Below are positions 1 through 8,844 of a DNA stretch of 56,580 nucleotides, piece after piece. Each line of letters opens with the position of its first letter. The stretch's first letter is position 1. A program made the translations under genes and the position numbers. Source of the DNA: Nostoc sp. FACHB-892 (GTDB lineage: Bacteria > Cyanobacteriota > Cyanobacteriia > Cyanobacteriales > Nostocaceae); the NCBI RefSeq assembly GCF_014698795.1, contig NZ_JACJTR010000040.1, forward strand, positions 1 through 56,580, given 5' to 3'. The notes under the pieces were generated by a model, which saw nothing but the letters and a program-made list of their open reading frames with translations, was not told where the DNA came from and did not search any database.

Positions 1-359
1 TCGATCTACCCTTGGAAATCTTACCTTTACAAAACCCTTTTGCTGAGGATTTGTCAGGCAGTTTATTAGTTCAAATTCTGGCTCAAGGCAAACCAGTCAG
101 TGATTCAGTTACTGTAGAATACCTTGGACAAGAAGTAGCAAAAAATGCGGATGGCACTTTTTCTATTCCCATCGGTACACAAGGGCTAGTACAAGCAATT
201 GAAGCCAGCTACTCAATATCATCTGGAGGTATAACGACTTCTTACGAAACTGGCTTTACAGCACAAATAGCCTCTGTACCAGAACCATCAGTATTACTTG
301 GTCTTAGCGTAGTTGGATTGCTGGGATTATACAAAAAAAGGTTTTTCGCCAAAGCTTAA
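1..359 (+). CDS. PEP-CTERM sorting-domain protein, 5' end outside window
   Basis: The reading frame is open to the left edge, so only the last ~119 residues are visible. The end of the protein has the standard PEP-CTERM layout: a VPEPS motif near base 285, then a hydrophobic helix (VLLGLSVVGLLGL), then a basic tail (YKKRFFAKA). In this family the tail directs an exported protein to a dedicated exosortase, which processes it at the cell envelope. The visible part before the motif is Ser/Thr/Gly-rich and has no recognisable enzymatic domain, as is usual for these surface proteins. A TTG at base 12 could be taken as a start, but the frame continues upstream with normal codons, so I treat the gene as partial. 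The C-terminal class is secure; the function is unknown. Confidence 0.85.
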   Translation, partial: DLPLEILPLQNPFAEDLSGSLLVQILAQGKPVSDSVTVEYLGQEVAKNADGTFSIPIGTQGLVQAIEASYSISSGGITTSYETGFTAQIASVPEPSVLLGLSVVGLLGLYKKRFFAKA

Positions 360-1833
360 TTACAAATTAGTCTCAATGCGCTTGGGTTAAGCCAGAAAAA
401 TAAATTTGCGTAGGTTGGGGAGCCACTGCGCCCTTGCGGTTCCCTGACTTGTTCGCTTTTAGCGTTCCCGCTTACTTACCAAGTGGCGTTTGAGAAACGA
501 AACCCAATATTCTCTAACATTTGTTGGGTAACAATAAAGTTCAACCCAAGCGTATTGCACCAGTCTCTCTTTCCCTTGCTGCTTCAGTTTGGCGATGCCT
601 GCGGCGGGCTACGCCGGGAGCTAGCGCTAGCAGTTTTCGATTAATTGCTTCCAGTAGCCTGGTTTTCTGTAGCCCCAGGTATTGGTTAAGTTTCTCCCAC
701 AGTTGAGGTTACTTTTCGTCTTCGCTGTAATTTCTCCTATTCCCAGTACTAAAGAGAATTTCTCCTTCTCAGTAGACACCCTATACCTTTTTTTACAAGC
801 GCATTTTTAGGTTGGCAGACCGCTAGTTCGCTACCTGTACAATAAAAAACTGCGCTTTGTAGAACCAGCGCAGTTTTAACTAGTGGAATTTACATAAGGG
901 ACTATTAGGCTGTCGTCCCTGGCTTTACATATAGTAGATTCGGTATGTAATGGTATACAGCTAGAGTTTTGGGCTTTCCGGACAGTTGGCAAAAGTTTGA
1001 AAGTGGAATTACATAATTGCGTCCTTCATTGCAATTGCTATTCATCCAGCGATCGCCGTACTCCTTCGGAGAAGCAAGCTACGCTGTCTTCGTATCCTTT
1101 GGAGAAGGCTTAAGCGAGAGCTTATCGCCGGCTCCAGAATCCCGTCAGTTCAACTAAGGCAGCAGCATACATATAGCCTGAAATAGGACAAATACACTCA
1201 TATTCAGCGAAAATTATGCTAAAATGCCGATCAGAACCAGTTCTAAGCAGCCTAACTAGATAACATCAGTCATATTTTGACAACAAATCTTTGTCAAAAG
1301 CTGGGCAAATGTTCCACTATCACCCAAACGTCTTGAAAGTTTTGCGCTTGTATGTTCTTACCAATGCAATCGAACTCACGTTAATTCAAGACATTGGTTA
1401 AAAACATTACAGATCAAGCGATTTCTTAAATAAAACCTTATGCTCCTCTGTAGGGCGGAACTTAGATCGATTATTTTGGGAACTAATAGTTTCCATTCGC
1501 CCATAAGAGCGCATAATCCTTCGGTTGCAATCATAGGCTGCTTGCGGGGCGGTTGTCACTTTTGGCAAGGGACAGCGCGATAGCCGAAGCGCTGAAGCCT
1601 GAACTGATCGCTCACAGTAGACGCACTCTCACAAAAATACTCTACCGAGTTATTCACTTAGCAGAGTATATAATAACCAATGCTTGATTTACCAGCATTT
1701 AGTTTATAAAATAGTATCTATTCATACCTCTGTATAACTACTGTAAATCTTGACCATAGCCCTCCACCACCCCAAGACTTCTGCAAGAAGTCTAGTCTAG
1801 ATAATTTATTAAATTTAATTATTAGGGCAAGTC
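360..1833. other. Gene-poor stretch with interspersed palindromic repeats
   Basis: I see no convincing intact gene in these ~1.47 kb. There are several cyanobacterial short repeats around 420-470, 590-640, 1050-1130 and 1560-1600, rich in gcgatcgc, 'tgcggcgggctacgcc' and 'ccttcggagaagc' type motifs. A 9-bp-arm palindrome TTTTGACAA/TTGTCAAAA lies at 1275-1299. On the minus strand 710-530 reads as a coding-like relic (PQLWEKLNQYLG...) that is interrupted by one of the repeats. A second relic at 905-1006 is listed separately. Confidence 0.6.
905..1006 (-). pseudogene. Short relic of an unidentified protein C-terminus (copy 1)
   Basis: On the minus strand this reads ...KTLAVYHYIPNLLYVKPG... and ends at a TAA at 905-907. 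A related peptide, KTLVEEYYIPNELYVKQA, is readable on the minus strand near 15250-15310. Several of the base changes between the two copies are silent third-position changes on the minus strand, which suggests both derive from a real coding sequence read in this direction. There is no start codon and no upstream domain. I do not recognise the family. Confidence 0.35.
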
Positions 1834-2055
1834 ATGAACAAAAAATGGGCTATCAAACGAATCACAATAAATCTCGCATCAGTTGAAAGCGAAAAACTTG
1901 AACGATATTGTGCAATGACAGGTAGACCTGCAACTGATGTGATTCGGGAGTTGATTCGCTCTCTCTCCATAAGCGAGTTGTCAGCGTCTGAACGGACTAT
2001 ACCATGTAGCTCTGACCTCGTTGTACACAACCATTCTTTACCTACTCATTGTTAA
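1834..2055 (+). CDS. Small ribbon-helix-helix (CopG/Arc-like) DNA-binding protein, copy 1
   Basis: This 73-residue protein begins MNKKWAIKRITINLAS, a basic N-terminus followed by a short beta strand. Two predicted helices follow (ESEKLERYCAMTG and PATDVIRELIRSL). Strand-helix-helix is the fold of ribbon-helix-helix repressors, which bind DNA as dimers; the strand (KRITINL) would lie in the major groove. A close relative sits at 7117-7278 and matches it almost residue for residue over the first ~44 positions. After that this copy has a longer, unrelated tail, so the C-terminus may have been replaced or frameshifted. No toxin gene is adjacent. A role as a regulator or orphan antitoxin is inferred from the fold alone. 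Confidence 0.7.
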   Translation: MNKKWAIKRITINLASVESEKLERYCAMTGRPATDVIRELIRSLSISELSASERTIPCSSDLVVHNHSLPTHC

Positions 2056-2098
2056 CTAAAATACCCAAGATTTAACTAGCACGATATACACAACGCCT

Positions 2099-2305
2099 AT
2101 GTTGTGCTGGGTCTTGGTTATGTTGCCATTAACTAGAACAATATTCAAAATAATTGCGAATGGGCGAGAAAGCGTATTGCGAATTGAGGCGGTTGCTGGC
2201 AGTGTTTTCGGGATTACAGCAGGAGTTCTATCGGGGGCGGTTGCTGCTGGGGTTGGCGGCGGGGTCAGGCTGAAGGTGGAGTTTGATATGATGCAAACTA
2301 AATAA
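2099..2305 (+). CDS. Possible small membrane protein, doubtful
   Basis: The frame encodes 68 residues starting MLCWVLVMLPLTRTIFKII, with a second hydrophobic, Gly/Ala-rich segment (VFGITAGVLSGAVAAGVGGG). Two short membrane-like segments joined by a charged loop would fit a small membrane protein. There is no clear ribosome-binding site, and the neighbourhood is full of repeats and relics. I do not recognise the sequence, and it may simply be an open frame in spacer DNA. Confidence 0.2.
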   Translation: MLCWVLVMLPLTRTIFKIIANGRESVLRIEAVAGSVFGITAGVLSGAVAAGVGGGVRLKVEFDMMQTK

Positions 2306-2755
2306 ACGTGAGTTCGACGGATAGGAAAGGGCAGAAAGCTTGCTATGTAAGAATTTGCTCAACTGGCCTTCACAGCAGCGATACCTACGGCGGCAAGCTA
2401 CGTGCAGAGTGGCACAGACGATAGCTACGATTAATTGAGAAGAGGTAAAAAAGTGACAAAAAAAGCCGAAACTAAAAATATCTAAGAAAAATCAAGGTTT
2501 CGGCTGTCTTAGAAAGTTCTGATGCCTGTGGCAACCCCTTCGCGGAACGGAGGAAGCCTCCGCTCAGACTTTCCGCTATGTTTACTATTCTATCCCGCCT
2601 CGACATTACAGAGATTTTCTGCGATATTTTCAAACTGCAAACAAACTGAAGCGGGTCTGATTGAATCAGCCGCTTCCGCTTCAATAGTTATACGGTTTTT
2701 TCAAAAATTAAATAAGATTCCTATGGCTAAAAATGCCTCACTAAGTTGATATTGC
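2306..2755. other. Intergenic, repeat-bearing
   Basis: Between the doubtful small ORF and the DUF4397 gene I find a cyanobacterial repeat near 2375-2410 (ctacggcggcaagctacg) and another near 2530-2575 (cccttcgcggaacggaggaagcc, with dyad symmetry). A 9-bp inverted repeat AGCCGAAAC (2464-2472) / GTTTCGGCT (2497-2505) has a 24-base loop and could form a weak hairpin. Short frames exist on both strands, but none looks like a gene. Confidence 0.5.
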
Positions 2756-3634
2756 TTACTGCACAATCTGATTACACCCATTAGCATCAGGAGGCGCTGT
2801 TTTTGTTGAGGCAGTTGTGAGTAGCAGTGAGTTAGGTGCTTGGCCTAAGCCATTACCTGTAGCAATTACATCAAAAATGGCTCCTTCGGGGACTTGTTGA
2901 TTCGCAACTTCTACTGTGATTGGTGGGTTGAAGGCATTATTGATCAATGGGTCAAATTGGTCAGGTAGAACTGGATTGAAGTTATATGTACCAGCCGTAA
3001 GTTCTGGGTAAGGAATAGCAGTTTTGGGTGTCAGGTCTGTGATCCGAGTTTCATCCACATTTGGGCTAGAGGATTTGCTAATACGGAAATCTATAACAGC
3101 GCTAGTTTCCGAAAAGCGATACCAACGTCCTTTAAATTTACCTGGATTAGGCTGTGTTAAATCCTCTGGAATCACAAAGGGTGATTGATTAAATAATGGT
3201 TGACCTGGGGGGCCTTGTAGTGTTCCTGTTATTGCTACTGTATAACCACTATTAGGCGCTCCTGTAAAAGTTCTAGAAGCAATTGTACTGGAAGTACCAG
3301 ATTGCACAAAAAGTACCTGAATATTTCCTGGTGTTACATTTACATATTTACTAGCTTGACGAAAATCTACATTCTCCAAAACTTTTTTACCGTTGACAAT
3401 GACATCAACTGGTGATGCAGTAGCAACCGCAGCGTTAATAACTCTTAATTTGGTAGGGCATTTATAAGGGTTTAGAAGAGGATCTAAAAGAGAACCTACT
3501 AGGCTTGCAGTGTAAAATTCTTGTACAGGCTTTGTAGATAGTTGAGAATTGGCTAAACTTTTGTATGGATAACTAGTCAAACTAATAAAAGATAATGTCA
3601 AAGCACCTAAGAATAATCGTCTTGTTAGAAACAT
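2756..3634 (-). CDS. Exported DUF4397 domain protein
   Basis: This 292-residue protein starts MFLTRRLFLGALTLSFISL, a signal peptide with basic residues then a hydrophobic core and a likely cleavage after SLA. Residues ~60-160 fit the DUF4397 fold: LRVINAAVATASPVDVIVNG, then SKYVNVTPG and SGYTVAITGTLQG. DUF4397 proteins are exported beta-sandwich proteins of unknown role, common in bacterial envelopes. The second half (~165-292) is a further beta-rich region without a motif I recognise. The start is the ATG at 3634, preceded by a purine-rich AGGAGGAA-type site on the minus strand (cttcctcct at 3635-3643), a strong Shine-Dalgarno match. It is monocistronic in this window. The domain call is good; the function is unknown. 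Confidence 0.75.
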   Translation of the reverse strand: MFLTRRLFLGALTLSFISLTSYPYKSLANSQLSTKPVQEFYTASLVGSLLDPLLNPYKCPTKLRVINAAVATASPVDVIVNGKKVLENVDFRQASKYVNVTPGNIQVLFVQSGTSSTIASRTFTGAPNSGYTVAITGTLQGPPGQPLFNQSPFVIPEDLTQPNPGKFKGRWYRFSETSAVIDFRISKSSSPNVDETRITDLTPKTAIPYPELTAGTYNFNPVLPDQFDPLINNAFNPPITVEVANQQVPEGAIFDVIATGNGLGQAPNSLLLTTASTKTAPPDANGCNQIVQ

Positions 3635-3643
3635 ATCTTCCTC

Positions 3644-4073
3644 CTATCGTGAGACAAAAATAACAAATGAGCAGGCTTTATTCTGCATAAAAAATGATGC
3701 GATAATCATCACAAAGATTTTTTATGTATGGGGATATAGATGCAGGCTTTATCAACGTAAAAGACAACGGGCGCACGATAGCGTTTGCCTCAAGACATTA
3801 GACTTGGGCACAATACTATTGCAGCAGCACATATAGTGGCTGGCTTTAAATGTCCAACGTGACAAATACTTTGGTGGAAGCCGCTCGAAGTTTATCGATA
3901 GCGAACTTTATAGTTCTAATATTTCACGGTTTTCAGAAGAATGCAAGGAAAGTCAACACAGTTAATAGCCATCATTAATACAGTCAATATTATATTAGTT
4001 GCTTGATAATAAATTTATATTTATAGTTATATATGCAGGTAGTTGACATAGTGAGCAGTATTTACTTCTACAT
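3644..4073. other. Intergenic, no gene seen
   Basis: About 430 bases, AT-rich towards the right (3960-4040). I see no ORF with coding character, no repeat and no RNA gene. It probably holds the promoter of the DUF4397 gene and the decayed upstream part of the helicase relic that follows. Confidence 0.4.
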
Positions 4074-5026
4074 TTGAAACCGCCGCATCATCGAGAGCAA
4101 CTCCACAGCCTTACCATCCACCGTATACACAGTTTCTCCCAACATCGCAATCACAATCCTTTGCTGCCTCGCCCACTCGAAGGGAGTAATTACACTAGAC
4201 GGGAGCCTGTTGTGCCTTCGGTATTCTGCCCTTCTTACAAGCAGCGACTTTCTACAGCCTCCGGTGATTTGGTGCCTTTTGGTGCTTTGACTGTTGTTGG
4301 AGGTCGCGGCGGAATCGGCAAGTCCACCTGGGCATTAGATATTGGCATTCGGGCTGCTAGCGGATTAACAACCGCTTATTTCGCTTTAGAAATAGTCTGC
4401 CTCACAAATGGTCAAAAAGACCCGGATCTAGACTGGCAGCGCCCCATGTTCCTGCTGACCTGCTTTTTAAACGCAATGCACTTCGGGAATCTCACTGGAA
4501 TCCTTTAGCTCAAGCCTGTGCTGAGGGGATGGCGCTACCATTTTGGTTGAACGACAACCCTGTAATCACCACCTTACAAATCAAGGGTGATTTGCAAGAT
4601 ATACAAGCTCGTTGCGGGTCAGTCAGTTTGGTGATTGTGGACTATGTGCAGTTGATTGAACCAATGCGCCGTGAACGTGGGGAAAATCGTGTGCAAGAAA
4701 TTGACTCCATCTTGAAACAACTCAGGGCGATCGCTAAACAATTCAATTGCGCGGTCTTGGGTTTAGCACAGTTAAAACGAGAAGTTGATTCACGTTCCGA
4801 AAAGCGTCCAACTAAAGCAGATTTTCGGGAATCGGGAGGATTTGAACAGGAGGCTGCTGTGATGTTGGGTTTGTATCGGGAAGATTACTACGACAAGCAG
4901 ACTACCCAAAAAGGCATTTTTGAAGTCTCAGTTTTGAAAAGCCGGTTTAGTAGTGAAACAACTGTTAATCTCTTGTTTGACGAAAGATTTGGACAGTTTA
5001 AAAATTTGGCTAAATCTAATTATTAA
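4074..5026 (+). pseudogene. Broken DnaB-type replicative helicase (C-terminal ATPase domain)
   Basis: The first part contains a Walker A motif, VVGGRGGIGKST, followed by YFALEI, where DnaB-family helicases have their FSLEM. The frame then shifts at about 4395-4450. In the shifted frame, sequence upstream of the next in-frame start reads as helicase (PADLLFKRNALRESHW...). It continues through IQARCGSVSLVIVDYVQLI (Walker B, VIVDYVQL) and the region AVLGLAQLKREVDSR, where DnaB has its LSQLNR. It ends with the usual GxFEQEAAVMLGLYRE and VSVLKSRF segments. DnaB unwinds DNA at replication forks. The N-terminal domain is missing and the start region is degenerate, so no working helicase can be made. 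A phage or plasmid origin is likely, given the ASCH and methyltransferase genes that follow. Confidence 0.75.
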
Positions 5027-5031
5027 AACCC

Positions 5032-5424
5032 ATGAAAGCGCTATCTGTTCGTCAGCCTTGGGCATGGGCAATAATTTATGCTCTAAAGGATATTGAAAAC
5101 CGTGGCTGGCCCATTCATTATCGCGGCGACATTCTGATTCACGCAGCCAAGACTTGTACCAAAAGAGAGTATCAGTTAGCGAGAGAATTTTGCCAAGGGA
5201 TGGGGGTAGTAATCCCAGAGTTAATCTCTCTACGTCGCGGTCAAGTCATCGGCATTGTCACAATAGTAGATTGCAAGTTTTCACAAGTTGCGTCTGGCTG
5301 GGGGATGCCTCTTCAGTACCACTGGAAGCTGGAGAATCCGCGAGAGATTACACCGATTCCTTACATTGGGCAGTTGGGGATTTTTGAAGTACCAGATGAT
5401 TTGGTGATGGAGGTGGCTGCATGA
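5032..5424 (+). CDS. ASCH/PUA-like domain protein
   Basis: This 130-residue protein begins MKALSVRQPWAWAII and continues DIENRGWPIHYRGDILIHAAK, both signatures of the ASCH domain, an RNA- or modified-base-binding beta barrel of the PUA superfamily. The middle RGQVIGIVTIVDC and the closing YIGQLGIFEV also fit. Its length is typical for a stand-alone phage or plasmid ASCH protein, and I see no frameshift. It starts 6 bases after the helicase relic and overlaps the methyltransferase relic by 4 bases (ATGA), so the three were one operon. Stand-alone ASCH proteins next to DNA methyltransferases suggest binding of modified nucleic acid, but that is inference. It is the only intact gene of the module. 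Confidence 0.8.
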   Translation: MKALSVRQPWAWAIIYALKDIENRGWPIHYRGDILIHAAKTCTKREYQLAREFCQGMGVVIPELISLRRGQVIGIVTIVDCKFSQVASGWGMPLQYHWKLENPREITPIPYIGQLGIFEVPDDLVMEVAA

Positions 5425-6608
5425 CTAAAACAGTCCCAAGCCATACGCTACTTCCAAAGCCAAAATCAGTAATAGTTGAGTTATCTGCAACACCCGAAAA
5501 ATTCTTAGAGAAAGGGGTCAAAGCTTCACAGGGGGAATCAGTCGGTTGTCTTTATCAGTACCTCGAAACTAAAAAGCTACTTGATGGGGAGACTGTTTCT
5601 TATCCCCGTGTGATTGGTGAGCGTGACCCAAATGACCCCTTTTGTTGGAGGTGGGGATATAACTGGAAGGAAAAACACAACGGCGTTTGGAAGGGTAAAA
5701 GTATCGGCTCAATTCCCCCTGGCGCTGTCCCAATGATTCGGACACTGCAACAAGATGGGGCAACCAGGGAAGATATTATCGCCTTTATTAAAAGAGCGAA
5801 ATCCAAAAAGACATCACTAAAATTGGATGTCTGCAAAAATTTTGATAACACAAAAATAAAACCAGTTCTTCCAGATGATGCCCTGATCGCTATAGTACTA
5901 TTCGCTGGTGGCGGCGGAATCGAAGCGGGGATGGTTGAAGCCGGGATTCGTCCAGTTATTGCGGTGGAGTTTGACCCAAGCAAACCAGACTTGAGCAGGG
6001 CAATCGCCAAAACTCATCACCATAACTTTAGCGAGTATGGCTGTAGAATAATCCAACTAACAGTTCAAGAAGTAGCACAGTCAGGATTCATAGGTTTTCC
6101 CCGCGCCCCGATTACCTCCACGCCTCTCCGGTGTGCGCCAACTTCAGTCAAGCCCATACAGCTGAAGCGGGTAAGGGTGGGGAAACTAACGATGATCTGA
6201 CCGCAGCGATCGCAGTTGCAGAAGCCATCCGACAGTTGCAGCCACGGGTGTTCACTCTCGAAAATGTTCCGCGCTATCAGAACAGTCAGAGTTTCAGTAT
6301 CATTCTGGATGCTTTGGAACTTGAGGGGTATTTGGTTACTTACAGCGTGGTCAGCATGGACACATTCGGATTACCCCAGGCGCGGCGGCGGTTAGTTCTG
6401 GTTGCAAGTAGGGGGTTTCATGTTGCCCTACCTACGGGAGCTACACCTTGTGGTTGGTACGAGGCGATCGCCCATCTCATCCCCACCATGACCGATTCTC
6501 AACTACTCCCCAAACAACGGCAAGCGGTAGAAAAATTTCTGACGGCTAACGAACCAACGCCACTGCTACTAGAGAGAGTTGGAGGGCGCAACGGAATGAA
6601 GTACAAGC

Positions 6609-6645
6609 CTGGGCATCTACCTTGTAACACCATTCTGCGATCGCA
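6609..6645 (+). repeat. 37-bp direct repeat inside the methyltransferase relic, copy 1
   Basis: The segment starting ctgggcatctaccttgtaac and ending ctgcgatcgca is repeated exactly at 6680-6716, a 71-base offset. Since 71 is not a multiple of three, the extra copy shifts the reading frame. Deleting one offset unit restores the methyltransferase C-terminus. Confidence 0.9.
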
Positions 6646-6679
6646 CCGTCCTTCCCATCTTTTCCGGGTAATCCGTCTC

Positions 6680-6716
6680 CTGGGCATCTACCTTGTAACA
6701 CCATTCTGCGATCGCA
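6680..6716 (+). repeat. 37-bp direct repeat inside the methyltransferase relic, copy 2
   Basis: Exact second copy of 6609-6645. The 34 bases between the copies do not match what follows copy 2, so this is not a simple tandem duplication of the whole 71-bp unit. Confidence 0.9.
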
Positions 6717-6804
6717 TTTCACAGATCACGAAGGCTGCAACCGTAGTAAGTTGGCTGATATCTGGTTGCCTGATGGTACGGTCAAGTCTTTGTCTAGTGA
6801 TTGA

Positions 6805-7116
6805 AACTATGATAGATGATGATTTGGCTAATTAGTAGAAATGCGGTGGTTATTACCCTCTGGTGTAGTTATCGAGTATTTCCACTGAATGCTTAATTAC
6901 AGAAAAACTTTTAGCTTATGCTCTATTCATAATTGTTATTTATAAATTACTTAAAATTTATAATTTACACTATATTTGAACTCTTCACTACGGCTTCAAA
7001 GTTAGTAGTGTTTCCTTTACAGCTTCTTGAAGCTAATATCATTAATTTTATCATTGTGATAACAGCTCGAATGATTGATATTAAAGAAGTAGTTTCAAGT
7101 AGAGTTAATTGAATCA
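6805..7116. other. Intergenic, AT-rich
   Basis: About 310 bases between the methyltransferase relic and the second RHH gene. It is AT-rich at 6895-6980 (runs such as ttatttataaattac). I see no gene and no clear hairpin. Confidence 0.4.
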
Positions 7117-7278
7117 GTGAATAAGAAATGGGCTATCAAACGCCTGACAATCAATCTGACATCAAGCGAAGCAGAGAAGTTAGAGAAATACTGCTCAATA
7201 ACAGGACGACCAGCAACGGATGTAATTCGAGAGTTAATCCGCTCTTTAACTGTTGAATCAACACCAAATGCAAATTGA
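7117..7278 (+). CDS. Small ribbon-helix-helix DNA-binding protein, copy 2
   Basis: A GTG start gives a 53-residue protein. It has a basic N-terminus (MNKKWAIKR), a strand (LTINLTS), and two helices (EAEKLEKYCSITG; PATDVIRELIRSL), which is the ribbon-helix-helix plan. It matches the copy at 1834 over the first ~44 residues, with mostly conservative or silent changes, so both are evolving as proteins. This one has the more typical short end and is probably the complete form. I chose GTG because it aligns with the ATG of copy 1; no strong ribosome-binding site is visible. The two copies lie on the same strand on either side of the decayed helicase/methylase module. A role as a repressor or antitoxin is inferred from the fold. 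Confidence 0.65.
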   Translation: MNKKWAIKRLTINLTSSEAEKLEKYCSITGRPATDVIRELIRSLTVESTPNAN

Positions 7279-7477
7279 AAAGTATGGTTCTAGAGCGTAG
7301 TTACTCAATAATTAAATATACAAGTAAATGTTAAATTTCAGGAAGTAAATGTCCAAGCTGGTGGTTTTGGCACAGAAGCTACTGATGCAGAAATGCGTTT
7401 GGTGCTTCTACACCTTCTTGAGATTATTTGAACGCGTTTAAAAGAATTACTTAACAACAAGATTTGGGATAAAAAAA

Positions 7478-8587
7478 ATGGATGTTGACTTTCTTTCTGA
7501 GTATCAACTAATTCTTAATGAAGCATCTGAGTTTCATTTAGGATATCCCTACAATTTAAAACACGATCATACATTTTTATTACCTTTTCTAAAATACTCA
7601 ATTAATAACCTTGGAGGAGATTGCTTTACTAAATCGCATTATCGAATTGATTCACGAGATTTTGAAAAAGAGGTGTTGCAATTTTTTGCAAAATTATACC
7701 ACCTTCAAGATTGGTGGGGATACGTAACTACCAGTGGAACCGAAGGTAACTTATACGGAATACTCTTAGGGAGAGAAAACTATCCTAATGCTATTTTGTA
7801 TGCATCAGATGCTTCACATTACTCTGTGACTAAAGCAGCTAGGTTTTTTAGAGTTCCGTATCGCAAGATTGGTGTACAAACACCTTCGGAAGAAATGGAC
7901 TATAGTGATTTCTATAAGCAACTTGTACCTAATCTGCCTGCGATTATTTGCCTTAACCTGGGTACTACTTTTACAGGGGCAATAGACGATATTGAGCAGA
8001 TTCTCAATGTTCTAGAGATGAAACGGGTCAGCCAATTCTATATTCATGTTGATGGTGCTTTAGGGGGAATGCTTCTTCCCTACTTGCGTTCAAACTGGAT
8101 TGATTTCAACAGACCCATTAGTTCACTGTCAATCTCAGGACATAAATTTATTGGTAGCCCTTTCCCTTGTGGCGTTGTTATTACGAAAAAACATTTGGTT
8201 GAAGCTCTCACATCTGATATCGAGTATATCGGCGCTCAGGATATGACTATTGGAGGTAGCCGCAACGGACATACTTCACTTTGTTTATGGCATGAAATCT
8301 CTAAAAGGCGTTCTAACTTTGGATTAGAAGTAGCTGATTGTGTAGCTAAAGCAGAGCATTTGTATACACAACTGAAGTTAAGAGACTTCAATCCATTTCT
8401 CAATCCTTATTCAAATACAGTTGTCTTCAATAAACCCTCCGATAATCTGGTAAAAAAGTATCAACTTGCAGCCAGGGGAGATTATGCACACGCAATTATC
8501 ATGCAAAATCACTACATTGAATTTCTGGATTATTTTGTTGAGGAACTTGTTACAGAAAAGTTTGATTTGGCAAAAATAGGTAAATAG
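7478..8587 (+). CDS. hdc: Histidine decarboxylase (PLP-dependent)
   Basis: This 369-residue protein belongs to the group II PLP decarboxylases, closest in pattern to the PLP-type histidine decarboxylases, which convert histidine to histamine. Visible landmarks are LGYPYN near the N-terminus, SGTEGNLYGI (phosphate-binding region, ~88-97), HYSVTKAARFF, FYIHVDGALGG (the Asp that pairs with the PLP pyridine nitrogen), and SISGHKFIGSPFPCGV, whose Lys near 222 would form the Schiff base. Length is normal for this subfamily. All catalytic residues I can identify are present. Serine or another amino acid as substrate cannot be excluded without a comparison of the substrate pocket. It is followed after 257 bp by a transporter-kinase fusion on the same strand. 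The 200 bases before it hold a short coding-like remnant (QAGGFGTEATDAEMR). Confidence 0.82.
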   Translation: MDVDFLSEYQLILNEASEFHLGYPYNLKHDHTFLLPFLKYSINNLGGDCFTKSHYRIDSRDFEKEVLQFFAKLYHLQDWWGYVTTSGTEGNLYGILLGRENYPNAILYASDASHYSVTKAARFFRVPYRKIGVQTPSEEMDYSDFYKQLVPNLPAIICLNLGTTFTGAIDDIEQILNVLEMKRVSQFYIHVDGALGGMLLPYLRSNWIDFNRPISSLSISGHKFIGSPFPCGVVITKKHLVEALTSDIEYIGAQDMTIGGSRNGHTSLCLWHEISKRRSNFGLEVADCVAKAEHLYTQLKLRDFNPFLNPYSNTVVFNKPSDNLVKKYQLAARGDYAHAIIMQNHYIEFLDYFVEELVTEKFDLAKIGK

Positions 8588-8844
8588 TAAAATAATTCGC
8601 CAGTAGCCGGACTATAAGTAGCATACGATGCTGTTGGCGAAGTTGACTTTCTTCCAAAAATCTGGATGGAAAAGCCGAGAGCCACTAAATCTAAAAAGTT
8701 ATTTATCAAATAAATCTTCAGATAAACCGGAATTTATTATTGATTCGCGGATAATTCATCTTCAATAAAAGTCTGCCTTCAGAACAATTATGAGGTGGAA
8801 ACTCAAGCTAATAAGGTTAACCAAAAAGCTTCGCATTGCCTATC

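Larger units (their letters stand above)
5421..6804 (+). pseudogene. Broken C5-cytosine DNA methyltransferase
   Basis: Residues ~20-130 are an N-terminal extension. Motif I follows as LFAGGGGIEAGMVEAG, the SAM-binding loop. The frame then breaks near 6095-6105 in a C-rich run (ttttccccgcgcccc). In the +2 frame it continues DYLHASPVCANFSQAH (the catalytic motif IV region, with PVC in place of PCQ), LENVP (motif VI) and QARRRLVLVAS (motif VIII). A 71-bp insertion containing a copy of a 37-bp segment (6609-6645 repeated at 6680-6716) breaks the frame again. If the 71 bp are left out, the frame reads on into TDHEGCNRSKLADIWLPDG, the expected motif IX/X region, and stops at 6802-6804, short of a full end. 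Three lesions make it a pseudogene. The enzyme would have methylated cytosine at C5 in DNA. Confidence 0.8.

Noticed and set aside
521..706. 61-codon plus-strand frame
   Set aside because: It runs through a cyanobacterial palindromic repeat (gcggcgggctacgccgg), and the opposite strand looks more coding-like. Neither has a start with a ribosome site.
2472..2749. Overlapping short frames on both strands
   Set aside because: Both are largely built from a dyad repeat (ttcgcggaacggaggaagcc) and show no domain or RBS.
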